From JBAYOE01 sp050950065 (GTDB lineage: Bacteria > Spirochaetota > Spirochaetia > Sphaerochaetales > Sphaerochaetaceae), in NCBI GenBank assembly GCA_050950065.1, contig JBMNGX010000008.1:12367-76366 (forward strand): 64,000 nt of DNA, written 5' to 3'. Below the pieces are notes generated by a model. That model searched no databases and was not told the DNA's origin. It was given only the letters and a program-made list of their open reading frames with translations. This document shows positions 34,818 to 43,563 of the stretch, one piece after another. The number at the start of each line of letters is the position of its first letter. The stretch's first letter is position 1. Made by a program: the position numbers and the translations under genes.

Positions 34818-35498
34818 ATGGATATCTATACAGATCGAGTTCGTGAGTTACAAATTGCCCGAACAATAGAAAATCTTAAGAAAAACAATATGGAGGCAGC
34901 TTTTATTCCAACTGCCCAAGATGTTCTTCCTATGCTCCGTTATATTATTGAAGAAGACTCTACTGTCGCTTTAGGAGGCTCTGCTACCCTTAGTGAGACT
35001 GGAGCAGTTAAGATGCTTCGTAATGGTCCTTACAACCTCATAGACCGCTATGAGAGCAATTTAACAGAACAACAAGTTAAAGAGCGCTTTAGAGCAGCTT
35101 TTAGTGCAGATCTTTTTCTAACTAGTGTTAATGCAGTAACTGAAAGAGGAGAGCTCTATTGTGTTGATGGAAGAAGCAATCGAGTAGCACCTATGTTATA
35201 TGGACCAGAAAAAGTTGTTGTTGTAGTTGGAGTTCAAAAGATAGTTCCAACTTTGAAAGATGCAGTAAATAGAGTAAAACAGTTTGCAGCTCCTGCTAAT
35301 GCAATGAGATTAGAAATAGATACCCCTTGTGTTAAAGATGGTCTTTGTATTGCCCCATTTATTGATCCAGATGATTTAATGGCAATTCCAGTTGGCCTTT
35401 GTGATAACGGAATATGTTGCAATATGGTCACTTTTGGACGTCAAAGTGTTAAAGGGAGAATTTCTGTCTACATAGTTGGTGAAGAGTTAGGCTATTAG
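34818..35498 (+). CDS. LUD-domain protein (LutC/DUF162 family)
   Basis: The 226-residue LUD-domain protein is related to LutC and DUF162 proteins of lactate or electron-transfer systems. Core features are ALGGSATLSETGAVKMLRNG, LTSVNAVTERGELYCVDG and the end KGRISVYIVGEELGY. The C-terminal region has five cysteines (TPCVKDGLC, then GLCDNGICCN), a pattern that could bind an iron-sulfur cluster. It differs from the usual CxxCxSPxRICN of relatives. GGAGG precedes the ATG. It is a lone gene, and its stop overlaps the convergent PTS IIA gene in TTAG. Confidence 0.82.
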   Translation: MDIYTDRVRELQIARTIENLKKNNMEAAFIPTAQDVLPMLRYIIEEDSTVALGGSATLSETGAVKMLRNGPYNLIDRYESNLTEQQVKERFRAAFSADLFLTSVNAVTERGELYCVDGRSNRVAPMLYGPEKVVVVVGVQKIVPTLKDAVNRVKQFAAPANAMRLEIDTPCVKDGLCIAPFIDPDDLMAIPVGLCDNGICCNMVTFGRQSVKGRISVYIVGEELGY

Positions 35499-35941
35499 TT
35501 AAATATTAGAGCTAATACATCATCTGCACTTTCAGAAGCAGCTAACAATCTTCTCATGTAAGAGCTATTTGTTGCCCTTGCTATCGATGCTAAAACTTCG
35601 ATGTAAGAACGAGACTCTTGTTCTGGAGCTAACACTAAAAAGAAAAACTGAGACCCTTTGCCATCTTGAGAGTCAAACTCAATTGGCTCTTTTGCAATAC
35701 CAACAACTAAAGCTATAGAGTCTACTGCAGCAGTTTTTGCATGAGGAATGGCAATTCCATCAACTAAGCCAGTAGAACCGAGTGTTTCACGAGCTAAAAC
35801 AGCGCTAACTAACTCATCTCGATCTAAGTTTGGACGCACCGAAACTAAAAGATCTATTAGCTCTTCAATTACACCAGTTTTTGTGGTAGCAACAACAGGT
35901 ATTTTTATTAACTCTTTTTTTATTACATCAGCTATTGTCAT
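35495..35941 (-). CDS. PTS IIA (fructose/nitrogen type) protein
   Basis: The 148-residue EIIA of the mannitol/fructose/Ntr family has its phosphorylated histidine in DGIAIPHAKT, near residue 66. It has no IIB or IIC partner nearby and is the last gene of the V/A-ATPase operon, overlapping uspA by 4 bases. A regulatory, EIIA-Ntr-like role, perhaps tying the pump to phosphotransferase state, is an inference from this position. Confidence 0.85.
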   Translation of the reverse strand: MTIADVIKKELIKIPVVATTKTGVIEELIDLLVSVRPNLDRDELVSAVLARETLGSTGLVDGIAIPHAKTAAVDSIALVVGIAKEPIEFDSQDGKGSQFFFLVLAPEQESRSYIEVLASIARATNSSYMRRLLAASESADDVLALIFN

Positions 35942-36447
35942 TTCTCACTCCTAGTGGCACTTGGTGCAATTTCAAACTTATCCCAAATTTCATCGTTATC
36001 ACGTACAACTAGAACAGGGCAAGGGGCACTACGTAACATCCGATCTGTTTCACTTAGTAACTCATCACGGCGACTGCGAATCTCACTAAGTCCTCCAATG
36101 ACTAATAGATCAATATTGTTCTCTTGAAGGTACTTGGTAACTTCAGCACTAACAGCTCCCGATGTTTTAATTGTTTTTACATCTAACCCTTTTTGCTGAC
36201 CAAGTTCTTTAACGTGATTAAGATACCTAATGGCATCCCCTTCAATGTCCCTTTGATACTCTTGTTCTTCAAACTCCAAAAAGATACGGGCACTAACTAG
36301 ATCTCTTAAGGCACGTGTATTTACAACATAGATAGCCGTTAGCGAAGCCTCTAGGCGATTAGCCAACATGATTGCTGCCATTGCTGCACTCACCGAATCT
36401 TCTGAACCGTCAAGATAAACTAAGATTTCCTTAAAAGGCTCAACCAT
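35938..36447 (-). CDS. Universal stress protein UspA family
   Basis: The 169-residue Usp-fold protein begins with ILVYLDGSEDSVSAAMAAI and ends the domain with LLSETDRMLRSAPCPVLVVRDND. The nucleotide loop at the end of the fold reads GGLSEIRSRRDELL rather than the classic G2xG9xGS/T, so ATP binding is uncertain. It overlaps the ATPase D-subunit gene by 8 bases and the PTS IIA gene by 4, so it is translated with the pump. Confidence 0.85.
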   Translation of the reverse strand: MVEPFKEILVYLDGSEDSVSAAMAAIMLANRLEASLTAIYVVNTRALRDLVSARIFLEFEEQEYQRDIEGDAIRYLNHVKELGQQKGLDVKTIKTSGAVSAEVTKYLQENNIDLLVIGGLSEIRSRRDELLSETDRMLRSAPCPVLVVRDNDEIWDKFEIAPSATRSEK

Positions 36448-37093
36448 TGTTAGCCTCCCTTTCAGCTTTCTCTTTCTCTCGATCCATTCTCTCTTTAACC
36501 TGTTTCATCAACATAAAGTTCTCCCTTTCGGCCTCTTCTATTCTACTTTGAGTGTAAGCTAATGTCTCTTTTAATTCAGGTATAACTATTTTCTCTAATG
36601 CGTTAACTTTTCTAATTGTTTTTTTAACTTCACGAGCTAATCTCATGATAGAAAGCTTTAACTCAGCAAGTTGGCCCATCAACTCTAATGCATCTCGGTA
36701 ATCTTGCAAGGCATTTTCCACACTTAAAGTTGTCCCTTCTGGGCTAAAGTAGGGTCCCCACCCACTAAAAGTTGTATCTACTGTTGGAAGGCGCACTCCC
36801 ATAACTTTCCTTTGTCCCAACTCAATGGAAGAGTTAATTGTTACTGAACCAAAGAGGTTAGCAACTCTTAATCTTCCCATCTCCAAAATCGATTTTCCCA
36901 TCGAATCGGCAGCTTTAGATAAGGCAGTATCAACTCTATGTTGATACTCAACTGCTTGGTCAACTAAAGTTAAAAGCTCAACTACTAAGATTGAGCGTTT
37001 TTGATCGAGCAGTTCATGCCCTAAAGTTGCAAATTTCAACTCGTCGTTTAGTTTGAGGAGGTTACTTCTGGTTGGGGCAACATTGCGAGCCAT
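36440..37093 (-). CDS. atpD: V/A-type ATPase subunit D
   Basis: The 217-residue central-stalk subunit D opens APTRSNLLKLNDELKFATLGHELLDQKR, the conserved N-terminal coiled coil. The matching C-terminal helix (VKKTIRKVNALEKIVIPELKETLAYTQSRIEEAERENF) completes the rotor shaft inside A3B3. It follows the B-subunit gene by 1 base. Confidence 0.94.
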   Translation of the reverse strand: MARNVAPTRSNLLKLNDELKFATLGHELLDQKRSILVVELLTLVDQAVEYQHRVDTALSKAADSMGKSILEMGRLRVANLFGSVTINSSIELGQRKVMGVRLPTVDTTFSGWGPYFSPEGTTLSVENALQDYRDALELMGQLAELKLSIMRLAREVKKTIRKVNALEKIVIPELKETLAYTQSRIEEAERENFMLMKQVKERMDREKEKAEREANNG

Positions 37094-37094
37094 C

Positions 37095-38510
37095 CTATCT
37101 CCTATAATACTTTTCGATCTCTTCGTCGGTTACCCGCTGCAACTCTTCTGATGGAAGCTCACTTAAAGCTCTCCATCCCAACTCTAAAGTCTCTTCAATT
37201 GAGCGGTTTTCATTAAATGATTGTTTAACAAACTCTTGTTCAAATACATTACCAAACTTTAAGTAGCGGTGATCAATTGCTGTCAACTCCTCTTCTCCAA
37301 TTACAGAGGCTAAGTTTCTAACATCTTTTACATGGGAGTAGGAGGCAAAAAGTTGGTTTGCTAAGTGGGGGTGATCTTCACGGGTCATCCCCTCTCCTAT
37401 TCCATCTTTCATTAACCTACTTAAAGAGGGCAATCCATTGACTGGTGGATAAATACCCCGACCATGCATCTCTCGATCAAATACTATTTGTCCTTCGGTG
37501 ATATAACCAGTTAAATCTGGAATTGGGTGGCCAATATCATCATTGGGCATTGTTAAGATTGGTAATTGGGTAATAGAGCCATTTCTTCCACTTATTTTAC
37601 CCGACCTTTCATATAATTCAGCTAAGTTGGAGTATAGATATCCTGGATACCCTTTCCTACTGGGAATCTCTCCTCTTAAGGTTGAAATTTCTCTTAAAGA
37701 TTCACAGTAGTTAGTCATATCGGTCATAATAACCAGTACGTGCTTTCCTTTAGTATACGCTAAGTGTTCAGCTAGTGTTAAAGCAGTTCTTGGTGTAATG
37801 GTTCTTTCAATGGAAGGATCATCTGCTAAAGATAAAAATAAAGCAACGTTCTCTAAAACGTTTGAACTTTCAAAAGAGTCGATGAAAAAGCGTGCTACGT
37901 CGTATTTAACACCCATTGCAGCAAAGACAATGGCAAACTCTTGATCAGCTGCTAATACTTTTGCCTGACGGGCAATTTGGGCAGCTAGCTGGTTGTGTGG
38001 CATTCCATTTCCACTAAAGATTGGCAGTTTTTGTCCTTGGATCAAAGTGGTTAATCCATCGATGATAGAAATCCCTGTTTGAATAAAATCTCGTGGGTAC
38101 TCCCGTGCTGTTGGGTTAATAGCTAACCCGTTAACATCTAGTTCATCTTCCCCTTTAGGTAAAGCTCCCCCATCACGAGGATAACCTAAGCCGTTTAAAA
38201 CTCTTCCTAACATTTGATCAGTTACAGGGAGTGTTAAAGGCTCACCCATAAATCTAATGCGGGTTCCTGGAAGTGTTAAACCACTAGTTCCTTCAAACAG
38301 TTGAACGACAACTACATCGTCACTTGTATCTAAAACTTGACCGGTACGTCTATTACCATCGTTATCAATAGCTTCAACTAACTCTCCAAAACCAACTGGG
38401 TGGGTATTGCGCATGTAAACTAATGGTCCATCAATTCTAGATGCTCCAACATATTCACGCCCTTTTAACAACTGGCGATCAAGACCTACAAACTTATTTG
38501 CGCTGCTCAT
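37095..38510 (-). CDS. atpB: V/A-type ATPase regulatory subunit B
   Basis: The 471-residue non-catalytic nucleotide-type subunit B alternates with A in the head. It has GRVLNGLGYPRDGG, PIFSGNGMPHNQLAAQIARQA in the position of a P-loop (degenerate, as expected for B), and QLPILTMPNDDIGHPIPDLTGY. It overlaps the A gene by 17 bases. Its length is typical. Confidence 0.95.
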   Translation of the reverse strand: MSSANKFVGLDRQLLKGREYVGASRIDGPLVYMRNTHPVGFGELVEAIDNDGNRRTGQVLDTSDDVVVVQLFEGTSGLTLPGTRIRFMGEPLTLPVTDQMLGRVLNGLGYPRDGGALPKGEDELDVNGLAINPTAREYPRDFIQTGISIIDGLTTLIQGQKLPIFSGNGMPHNQLAAQIARQAKVLAADQEFAIVFAAMGVKYDVARFFIDSFESSNVLENVALFLSLADDPSIERTITPRTALTLAEHLAYTKGKHVLVIMTDMTNYCESLREISTLRGEIPSRKGYPGYLYSNLAELYERSGKISGRNGSITQLPILTMPNDDIGHPIPDLTGYITEGQIVFDREMHGRGIYPPVNGLPSLSRLMKDGIGEGMTREDHPHLANQLFASYSHVKDVRNLASVIGEEELTAIDHRYLKFGNVFEQEFVKQSFNENRSIEETLELGWRALSELPSEELQRVTDEEIEKYYRR

Positions 38511-40287
38511 ATATTCCCCCGATTTGGCTCATCGAGCGTTCTAAGCGTAATCCTATTCGATCAAGCTCTTCTAAATTCTCATTTGAGACTGTAAAACGCA
38601 TTCTTACAATTTCTTGTACAACTTTCATCCTTCTAATTTTAATTAGAGGGATTCCATGACTAATTGCCTCTGAGCCCAACTCCCAATAGCGTAAAATTAT
38701 CTTTAACATCCCAATTTGCTTCTCTACTGTGCTGTATCGATCATTCTCATCAAATGCATTTTGTTGCAAGAAAGCAGTTTTAAATAAGGAACAAACTTCT
38801 AAGATGAAGTTTTGACTATCAGGAAGGGCATCTGGACCAACAAGTTTTACAATTTGTTGCAATCTAACTTCCCGTTGCAACAACTCCATAATCTCTTGTC
38901 TACTTTCACTCCAGAGCCCATCAGTTTTAGCTTCCCACCATGGGGCAACTTCTTCAACATACTCTGAATAAGACTCTAGCCAACTGATTGCTGGATAGTG
39001 ACGGGCACTTGCTAAAGCACGATCTAAGCCCCAAAAGCATCTAACGAAGCGGCGGGTGTGTTGAGTTACAGGCTCTGAGAAATCTCCTCCTGGAGGTGAA
39101 ACAGCCCCAATAACCGATACTGATCCTTCTCCTCCACCTAAAAGGCCCATATAACCTGCCCTTTCATAGAACTCAGCAATTCTAGTGGGTAAGTAGGCAG
39201 GAAAGCCCTCCTCTGCTGGCATCTCTTCCATCCTTCCACTAAGTTCTCTGAGTGCTTCTGCCCATCTACTGGTAGAATCGGCCATAATAGCGACGTGATA
39301 ACCTTGATCACGGTAGTACTCAGCTAAAGTAATCCCTGTGTAGATACTAGCCTCTCTCGCTGATACAGGCATATTTGAGGTGTTAGCAATTAAGATTGTC
39401 CGCTCCATTAAAGAGCGTCCTGTATGAGGATCAATGAGGTGGGGAAATTCTCTTAGAACGTCGGTCATCTCATTTCCCCTCTCTCCACACCCAATGTAGA
39501 CGATTATATCTGCATCACACCATCTAGCTATTGCGTGTTGAGTCATTGTTTTTCCTGTTCCAAAACCTCCAGGAATTGCTACTGTTCCCCCTTTAGCTAA
39601 AGGAAAGAGCATGTCGATAACTCTTTGGCCTGTAATTAAAGGAACTGAAAGTGGCTTTCTTTCACTAATAGGACGAGGAACCCTAATGGGCCATTTTTGA
39701 ACCATGGTTAATTCAATTTTATCTTTTTCTTGGTTCTCAATTACATAAATAACTTCATCAACTTTGTAAGTGCCCTGTTCAGCTCTTTTAATAACTTTAT
39801 AAGGGGCAGTTCCTTTAAGTTGAGGGGGAACTAAGATGCGGTGTTCTACCCGCTGAGTTTCTTGAACTGTTGCAATAATTTGTCCAGCAGTTAACTCATC
39901 TCCAATTGCGGCTATAGGAGTGTAGTCCCACTTTTTATTACGATCTACTGAAGGAGAGTCAATTCCCCTTTCAATTAAGTCCCCGCCAAGTTCTTTTAAT
40001 CGTTCTAAAGGACGCTGAATTCCGTCGTAAATTGTACCAATTATTCCAGGTCCTAATTCAACAGAGAGGGGCATTCCTGTCCCATAAACGTTATCCCCTG
40101 GGGCAATACCAGTGGCCTCTTCATAAACTTGGACAATTGCCGTTTCTCCATCAAGTTTTACCAACTCCCCGATGAGCATCTGCTCTCCTACGTGAACTAA
40201 TTCCATCATCATGGCGTCGGTAACACCTTTGATTGTTATAACGGGTCCATTAACTCTTTTAACTTGTCCTACTATCCTTTTCGACAT
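38494..40287 (-). CDS. atpA: V/A-type ATPase catalytic subunit A
   Basis: The 597-residue catalytic subunit has the P-loop IPGGFGTGKTMTQHAIA near residue 230, GCGERGNEMTDVL, ADSTSRWAEALRE and GSVSVIGAVSPPGGDFSEPVT. The long non-homologous region before the P-loop is present, as in all A subunits. It overlaps the E gene upstream by 16 bases. With the neighbouring genes it forms a complete V/A pump. Confidence 0.96.
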   Translation of the reverse strand: MSKRIVGQVKRVNGPVITIKGVTDAMMMELVHVGEQMLIGELVKLDGETAIVQVYEEATGIAPGDNVYGTGMPLSVELGPGIIGTIYDGIQRPLERLKELGGDLIERGIDSPSVDRNKKWDYTPIAAIGDELTAGQIIATVQETQRVEHRILVPPQLKGTAPYKVIKRAEQGTYKVDEVIYVIENQEKDKIELTMVQKWPIRVPRPISERKPLSVPLITGQRVIDMLFPLAKGGTVAIPGGFGTGKTMTQHAIARWCDADIIVYIGCGERGNEMTDVLREFPHLIDPHTGRSLMERTILIANTSNMPVSAREASIYTGITLAEYYRDQGYHVAIMADSTSRWAEALRELSGRMEEMPAEEGFPAYLPTRIAEFYERAGYMGLLGGGEGSVSVIGAVSPPGGDFSEPVTQHTRRFVRCFWGLDRALASARHYPAISWLESYSEYVEEVAPWWEAKTDGLWSESRQEIMELLQREVRLQQIVKLVGPDALPDSQNFILEVCSLFKTAFLQQNAFDENDRYSTVEKQIGMLKIILRYWELGSEAISHGIPLIKIRRMKVVQEIVRMRFTVSNENLEELDRIGLRLERSMSQIGGIYEQRK

Positions 40288-40895
40288 GTGTGCCCTTCCA
40301 TCAATTCTTTCAAATCCCGTTCATGGCGAATAAGGCGAGTTGCAACTTGGTTGTTGTAAGCCACCTTTTTATCTAAGGAGGTAACTTCAATACCCAAGCT
40401 AGTTAAACTATTAGTTCCCAAGTGCAACTTAACATCTTTGCCAATTGCTTTTTTAATCAACTTAGTTGCTTCATCAAGCATCGTTTGATCAACACTCTCC
40501 TTAAAAGAGTAGTTGACTATCGCCTCGCTTTGATCTAATCCAATTGCCGCTTCAGCTATCCACCCAATTAAAACCTCTTTGTAGTGTTTAGAGGCGACTA
40601 GGTTTTCCATCTTTTTAGCAACTAAATCTAGCACTAAAAGCCTAAGTCGTTGAGAATAACTTACGTCATGACGCCTTTGGAGGTTTCTAATTGTTGATTC
40701 TTCTGCTCTTTGAATTTGAGCTAACCTATTTTCTGTAGCCTTAGTTTCGGCCTGGACAGCTTGCTCTATCTTTTTTACATAGGTAGCTTCAAGCTGTTCA
40801 GCCTCTTTTTTGTAGTTGGCTAAAATAGTATCAGATTCTTTTTGAGCACTTTGTAAAATTCCATCAAAAAGATGTTCAGTGCGCTTTTCACTCAT
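40272..40895 (-). CDS. atpE: V/A-type ATPase subunit E
   Basis: The 207-residue peripheral-stalk subunit E has a long N-terminal coiled coil (residues ~5-100, alanine/glutamate/lysine-rich), then the globular end with YSFKESVDQTMLDEATKLIKK. The position before atpA fits. The start overlaps the F-subunit stop by 4 bases. Confidence 0.85.
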   Translation of the reverse strand: MSEKRTEHLFDGILQSAQKESDTILANYKKEAEQLEATYVKKIEQAVQAETKATENRLAQIQRAEESTIRNLQRRHDVSYSQRLRLLVLDLVAKKMENLVASKHYKEVLIGWIAEAAIGLDQSEAIVNYSFKESVDQTMLDEATKLIKKAIGKDVKLHLGTNSLTSLGIEVTSLDKKVAYNNQVATRLIRHERDLKELMEGHTCRKG

Positions 40896-41194
40896 ATAGA
40901 TACTCCAATTGCCTCATTAACTAGTTTCCTTAAATCTCGTGAGACACCCCCCGTAGAGCGGTTAGGAATCTCAACAATAAGGGGAAACGATTCACTAAAG
41001 ATATATCGGTCAACTTCACTTCTTATCATATCAGCAACATCTTGCGTCATGATAATAATCCCATTTTGGCGATCCTCTAGTGCTTCACGTAGAGCATCAG
41101 AGGCCTCTTTTTCATTAGAGGCACTAATTCCTCTAGTTCCAACTAAAGAGAAACCTAAAACAGTATCTTCGTCTCCGATAACAAAATAACGCAT
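40892..41194 (-). CDS. atpF: V/A-type ATPase subunit F
   Basis: The 100-residue central-stalk subunit F opens MRYFVIGDEDTVLGFSLVGTRG and contains GIIIMTQDVADMI, the Rossmann-like core that contacts D. Ends in DLRKLVNEAIGVSI. Length and order are canonical. Confidence 0.93.
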   Translation of the reverse strand: MRYFVIGDEDTVLGFSLVGTRGISASNEKEASDALREALEDRQNGIIIMTQDVADMIRSEVDRYIFSESFPLIVEIPNRSTGGVSRDLRKLVNEAIGVSI

Positions 41195-41201
41195 CTTCTA
41201 A

Positions 41202-41555
41202 TCACACTTTTCCTAAAATCATCAAGGCAGTAATGAATCCGAAAACAACTAAACCTTCTGCTAAAGCGATAAAAATAAGTGCTTGAGCCCCAATTTCAGG
41301 CTTCTCACTCATTGCGCCCATTGCAGCAGCACCTACGTGGCTAATAGCAAAACCTGCAGCAATAGCTCCTGCAGAGAATGCAACAGCAGCACTAATAACA
41401 ACCCACATTAAAGCGGTGGGGCTAGCTTGTGCAGCTACTTCAGCACCATTGGCAGCAAATAGTGGAGGTGTAAATAGTACTCCCGATAAAACTAATGCTC
41501 CGAAGGTTAGAAAGATTGATAAAACAAGACGTCTTTTAAACATTTGCATGGTCAC
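41202..41555 (-). CDS. atpK: V/A-type ATPase membrane rotor subunit K (single-hairpin form)
   Basis: The 117-residue proteolipid has a hydrophobic, signal-like N-terminus (residues ~8-33), then one two-helix hairpin: VVISAAVAFSAGAIAAGFAI and ALIFIALAEGLVVFGFITAL. The ion-binding glutamate is in ALAEGLV. Many V-type K subunits are fused double hairpins, so the single hairpin would give a carboxylate in every rotor unit. The start is the GTG at 41555 with AGGAGG at good spacing; an ATG two codons later is less well placed. No sodium-type Q/ES pattern is evident. Confidence 0.9.
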   Translation of the reverse strand: MTMQMFKRRLVLSIFLTFGALVLSGVLFTPPLFAANGAEVAAQASPTALMWVVISAAVAFSAGAIAAGFAISHVGAAAMGAMSEKPEIGAQALIFIALAEGLVVFGFITALMILGKV

Positions 41556-41571
41556 GATGTGAACCTCCTAA

Positions 41572-43563
41572 CTAATTACTTTTGCCTGCGTGTGGACGCA
41601 ATGCAATTGGATTATACGACAGCCCACGGCCGGTAAAATACTTAGTAAAGAATTCGTAGTAGTTTAACCTAAGTGCTTGAATTCCAGCAGATAGCCCCTC
41701 AAGTGAAATTACTAAAGCGTTTCCAACTACTAATATTAAAATGGCAGCAACTCCGCTAGTCATATTGGCCATTTCACTAAAGGCCGTCATTAAACTAACG
41801 TGGGCAATTCCTAACCCCGCTACCCTCATAAACGATAAGGTGTTGGCTAAAAATCCACTAAAGATCTCTAAGATATCTACTATCCACTCTAAAACAATGT
41901 CCATAATTAATGAACCAATGCCTTGCTTCTCTAATTCTGTCCCCGATTTTTTCAAATCGTAGTTTTGTAAAGGGATTTTAAATAATAAGGCAATTAAAGG
42001 GATTGCAAAGCCGTAAAGGACAAAAGGAGAAGAGGGAATTGATTTATAACCAGTAGCTACAAAAGCAAAAGCAGTCCAAACTCCAAGGCCAAAAATCCAC
42101 CCACCAATAAGACCATTCTTATCCATCAACAACTTCACATAACTTTTCTTTCTAATTAAATTAATCCAGTTGAGAATCAAACCAGTTCCTATAACAACAA
42201 TTCCAAACCAGATGGTAATCTTTAAAATTGAGTAGACAGTTCTTCCCCCATACTCCCCTAAGGCAACCACCTCGTGGTAGTTAAACCAAAGCGGTTTAAA
42301 CAAAGGAAAACCAAAATAAGAGCCAAAAAGGGCCCCACTAACAATTGAAGCAGAACCTAAGTAGATAAAAAGGTTGTACATATCACCGCTAATGATTGAA
42401 GGTTTTCCACTTGGATGAGGTTTATAAAACTTAGTTCCAAGTATTCCAAGTAACAAAATGATTAACCCCTGCCCTGCATCGGCAAACATTAACCCAAACA
42501 TTGCTAAATACGATACAGCTACAAATGGAGTTGGGTTTATTGTCCCGTACTCAGGTACTGAATAGTTATCTACTAACTTTTGAAATGGGCGCAATAAAGG
42601 GATATCATCTACTGCTACAGGAACTTGTTCTCTAGGTAAGCTCTCTGCTTCAGTCCACTCTATTACACAAGAATTGTCACTTGCCTCTCTAATTGCTTTT
42701 TCTAAACTCTCACTTTTAGAGGCGGGCACCCACCCACTAAAAATAGTGGTATTTCGGGTTCTACTAAAGTTGCCACTAATTTGATTAAGTAGTTCATGCA
42801 ATTTCAATTGAGACCAAAACTCTTCTAACTCATTTTGGTCTTTGGCAATTCTTTGTTTAATCTGCTCTTTAATTAGTCTGTTTTGTTGATCTAAGTCTAT
42901 TAAACTCTCTTTTAGATGCTCTTCAAGAATCTCTAAGGCCCTTTTATTAAGAGAGCCATCACTGCTTTCAACCCACTTTAGAGTCTCCATTATTGGAGTT
43001 ATTTGTTGTCGATCACGCCTTAAGGTTAATAAGATTAGTTGATCCCATTTTTTGTTTTCAACTATTGTGTGAGCTAAGTTAACTAACCTTCCCTCTAAGA
43101 CATCTAATGTGACACTTTCAGGTTTACCAATACGAACATCAAGATATTGAAGTTTGTTATCAACTAAATAGTTGTACATCTCTTCCACTCTGATTCTTAA
43201 TTGACTCAGTTGTTTTTGCTTATCTCTAATTTCCCCTAACTCATCACTTATTTCATCAATCCTACTTTTTATTTTAGTTGTGTTAAGAGCCTGAACATCG
43301 TTAGGATCAATTTTTTCAATTGGGGGATGATTTAAATTGGCTTGTTGAAACAGAGTCTCAATACGGGCACGTAGATTTCCATACAATGCCAACTTCTCTT
43401 CAACTGCCTCTTCAGTTAATTTTTCTTTTTGATCTGGAGCTAAGTTAGAGACTTTGATAAAGTCCAAAACTCCCAAATCTAACAACCTACTTTTAACCTT
43501 ATCGGCAGCTTCATCAATTACAACGGCCGTCAATAGTCTCATTGGAACTGTAAATACATTCAT
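41572..43563 (-). CDS. atpI: V/A-type ATPase subunit I (a-subunit)
   Basis: The 663-residue stator subunit has an N-terminal cytoplasmic half (to ~340) rich in coiled coil, and a C-terminal half with about eight helices. Key blocks are PFVAVSYLAMFGLMFADAGQGL and the late helix LANTLSFMRVAGLGIAHVSL, which carries the arginine of the ion half-channel. It overlaps the C gene by 4 bases. Confidence 0.93.
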   Translation of the reverse strand: MNVFTVPMRLLTAVVIDEAADKVKSRLLDLGVLDFIKVSNLAPDQKEKLTEEAVEEKLALYGNLRARIETLFQQANLNHPPIEKIDPNDVQALNTTKIKSRIDEISDELGEIRDKQKQLSQLRIRVEEMYNYLVDNKLQYLDVRIGKPESVTLDVLEGRLVNLAHTIVENKKWDQLILLTLRRDRQQITPIMETLKWVESSDGSLNKRALEILEEHLKESLIDLDQQNRLIKEQIKQRIAKDQNELEEFWSQLKLHELLNQISGNFSRTRNTTIFSGWVPASKSESLEKAIREASDNSCVIEWTEAESLPREQVPVAVDDIPLLRPFQKLVDNYSVPEYGTINPTPFVAVSYLAMFGLMFADAGQGLIILLLGILGTKFYKPHPSGKPSIISGDMYNLFIYLGSASIVSGALFGSYFGFPLFKPLWFNYHEVVALGEYGGRTVYSILKITIWFGIVVIGTGLILNWINLIRKKSYVKLLMDKNGLIGGWIFGLGVWTAFAFVATGYKSIPSSPFVLYGFAIPLIALLFKIPLQNYDLKKSGTELEKQGIGSLIMDIVLEWIVDILEIFSGFLANTLSFMRVAGLGIAHVSLMTAFSEMANMTSGVAAILILVVGNALVISLEGLSAGIQALRLNYYEFFTKYFTGRGLSYNPIALRPHAGKSN

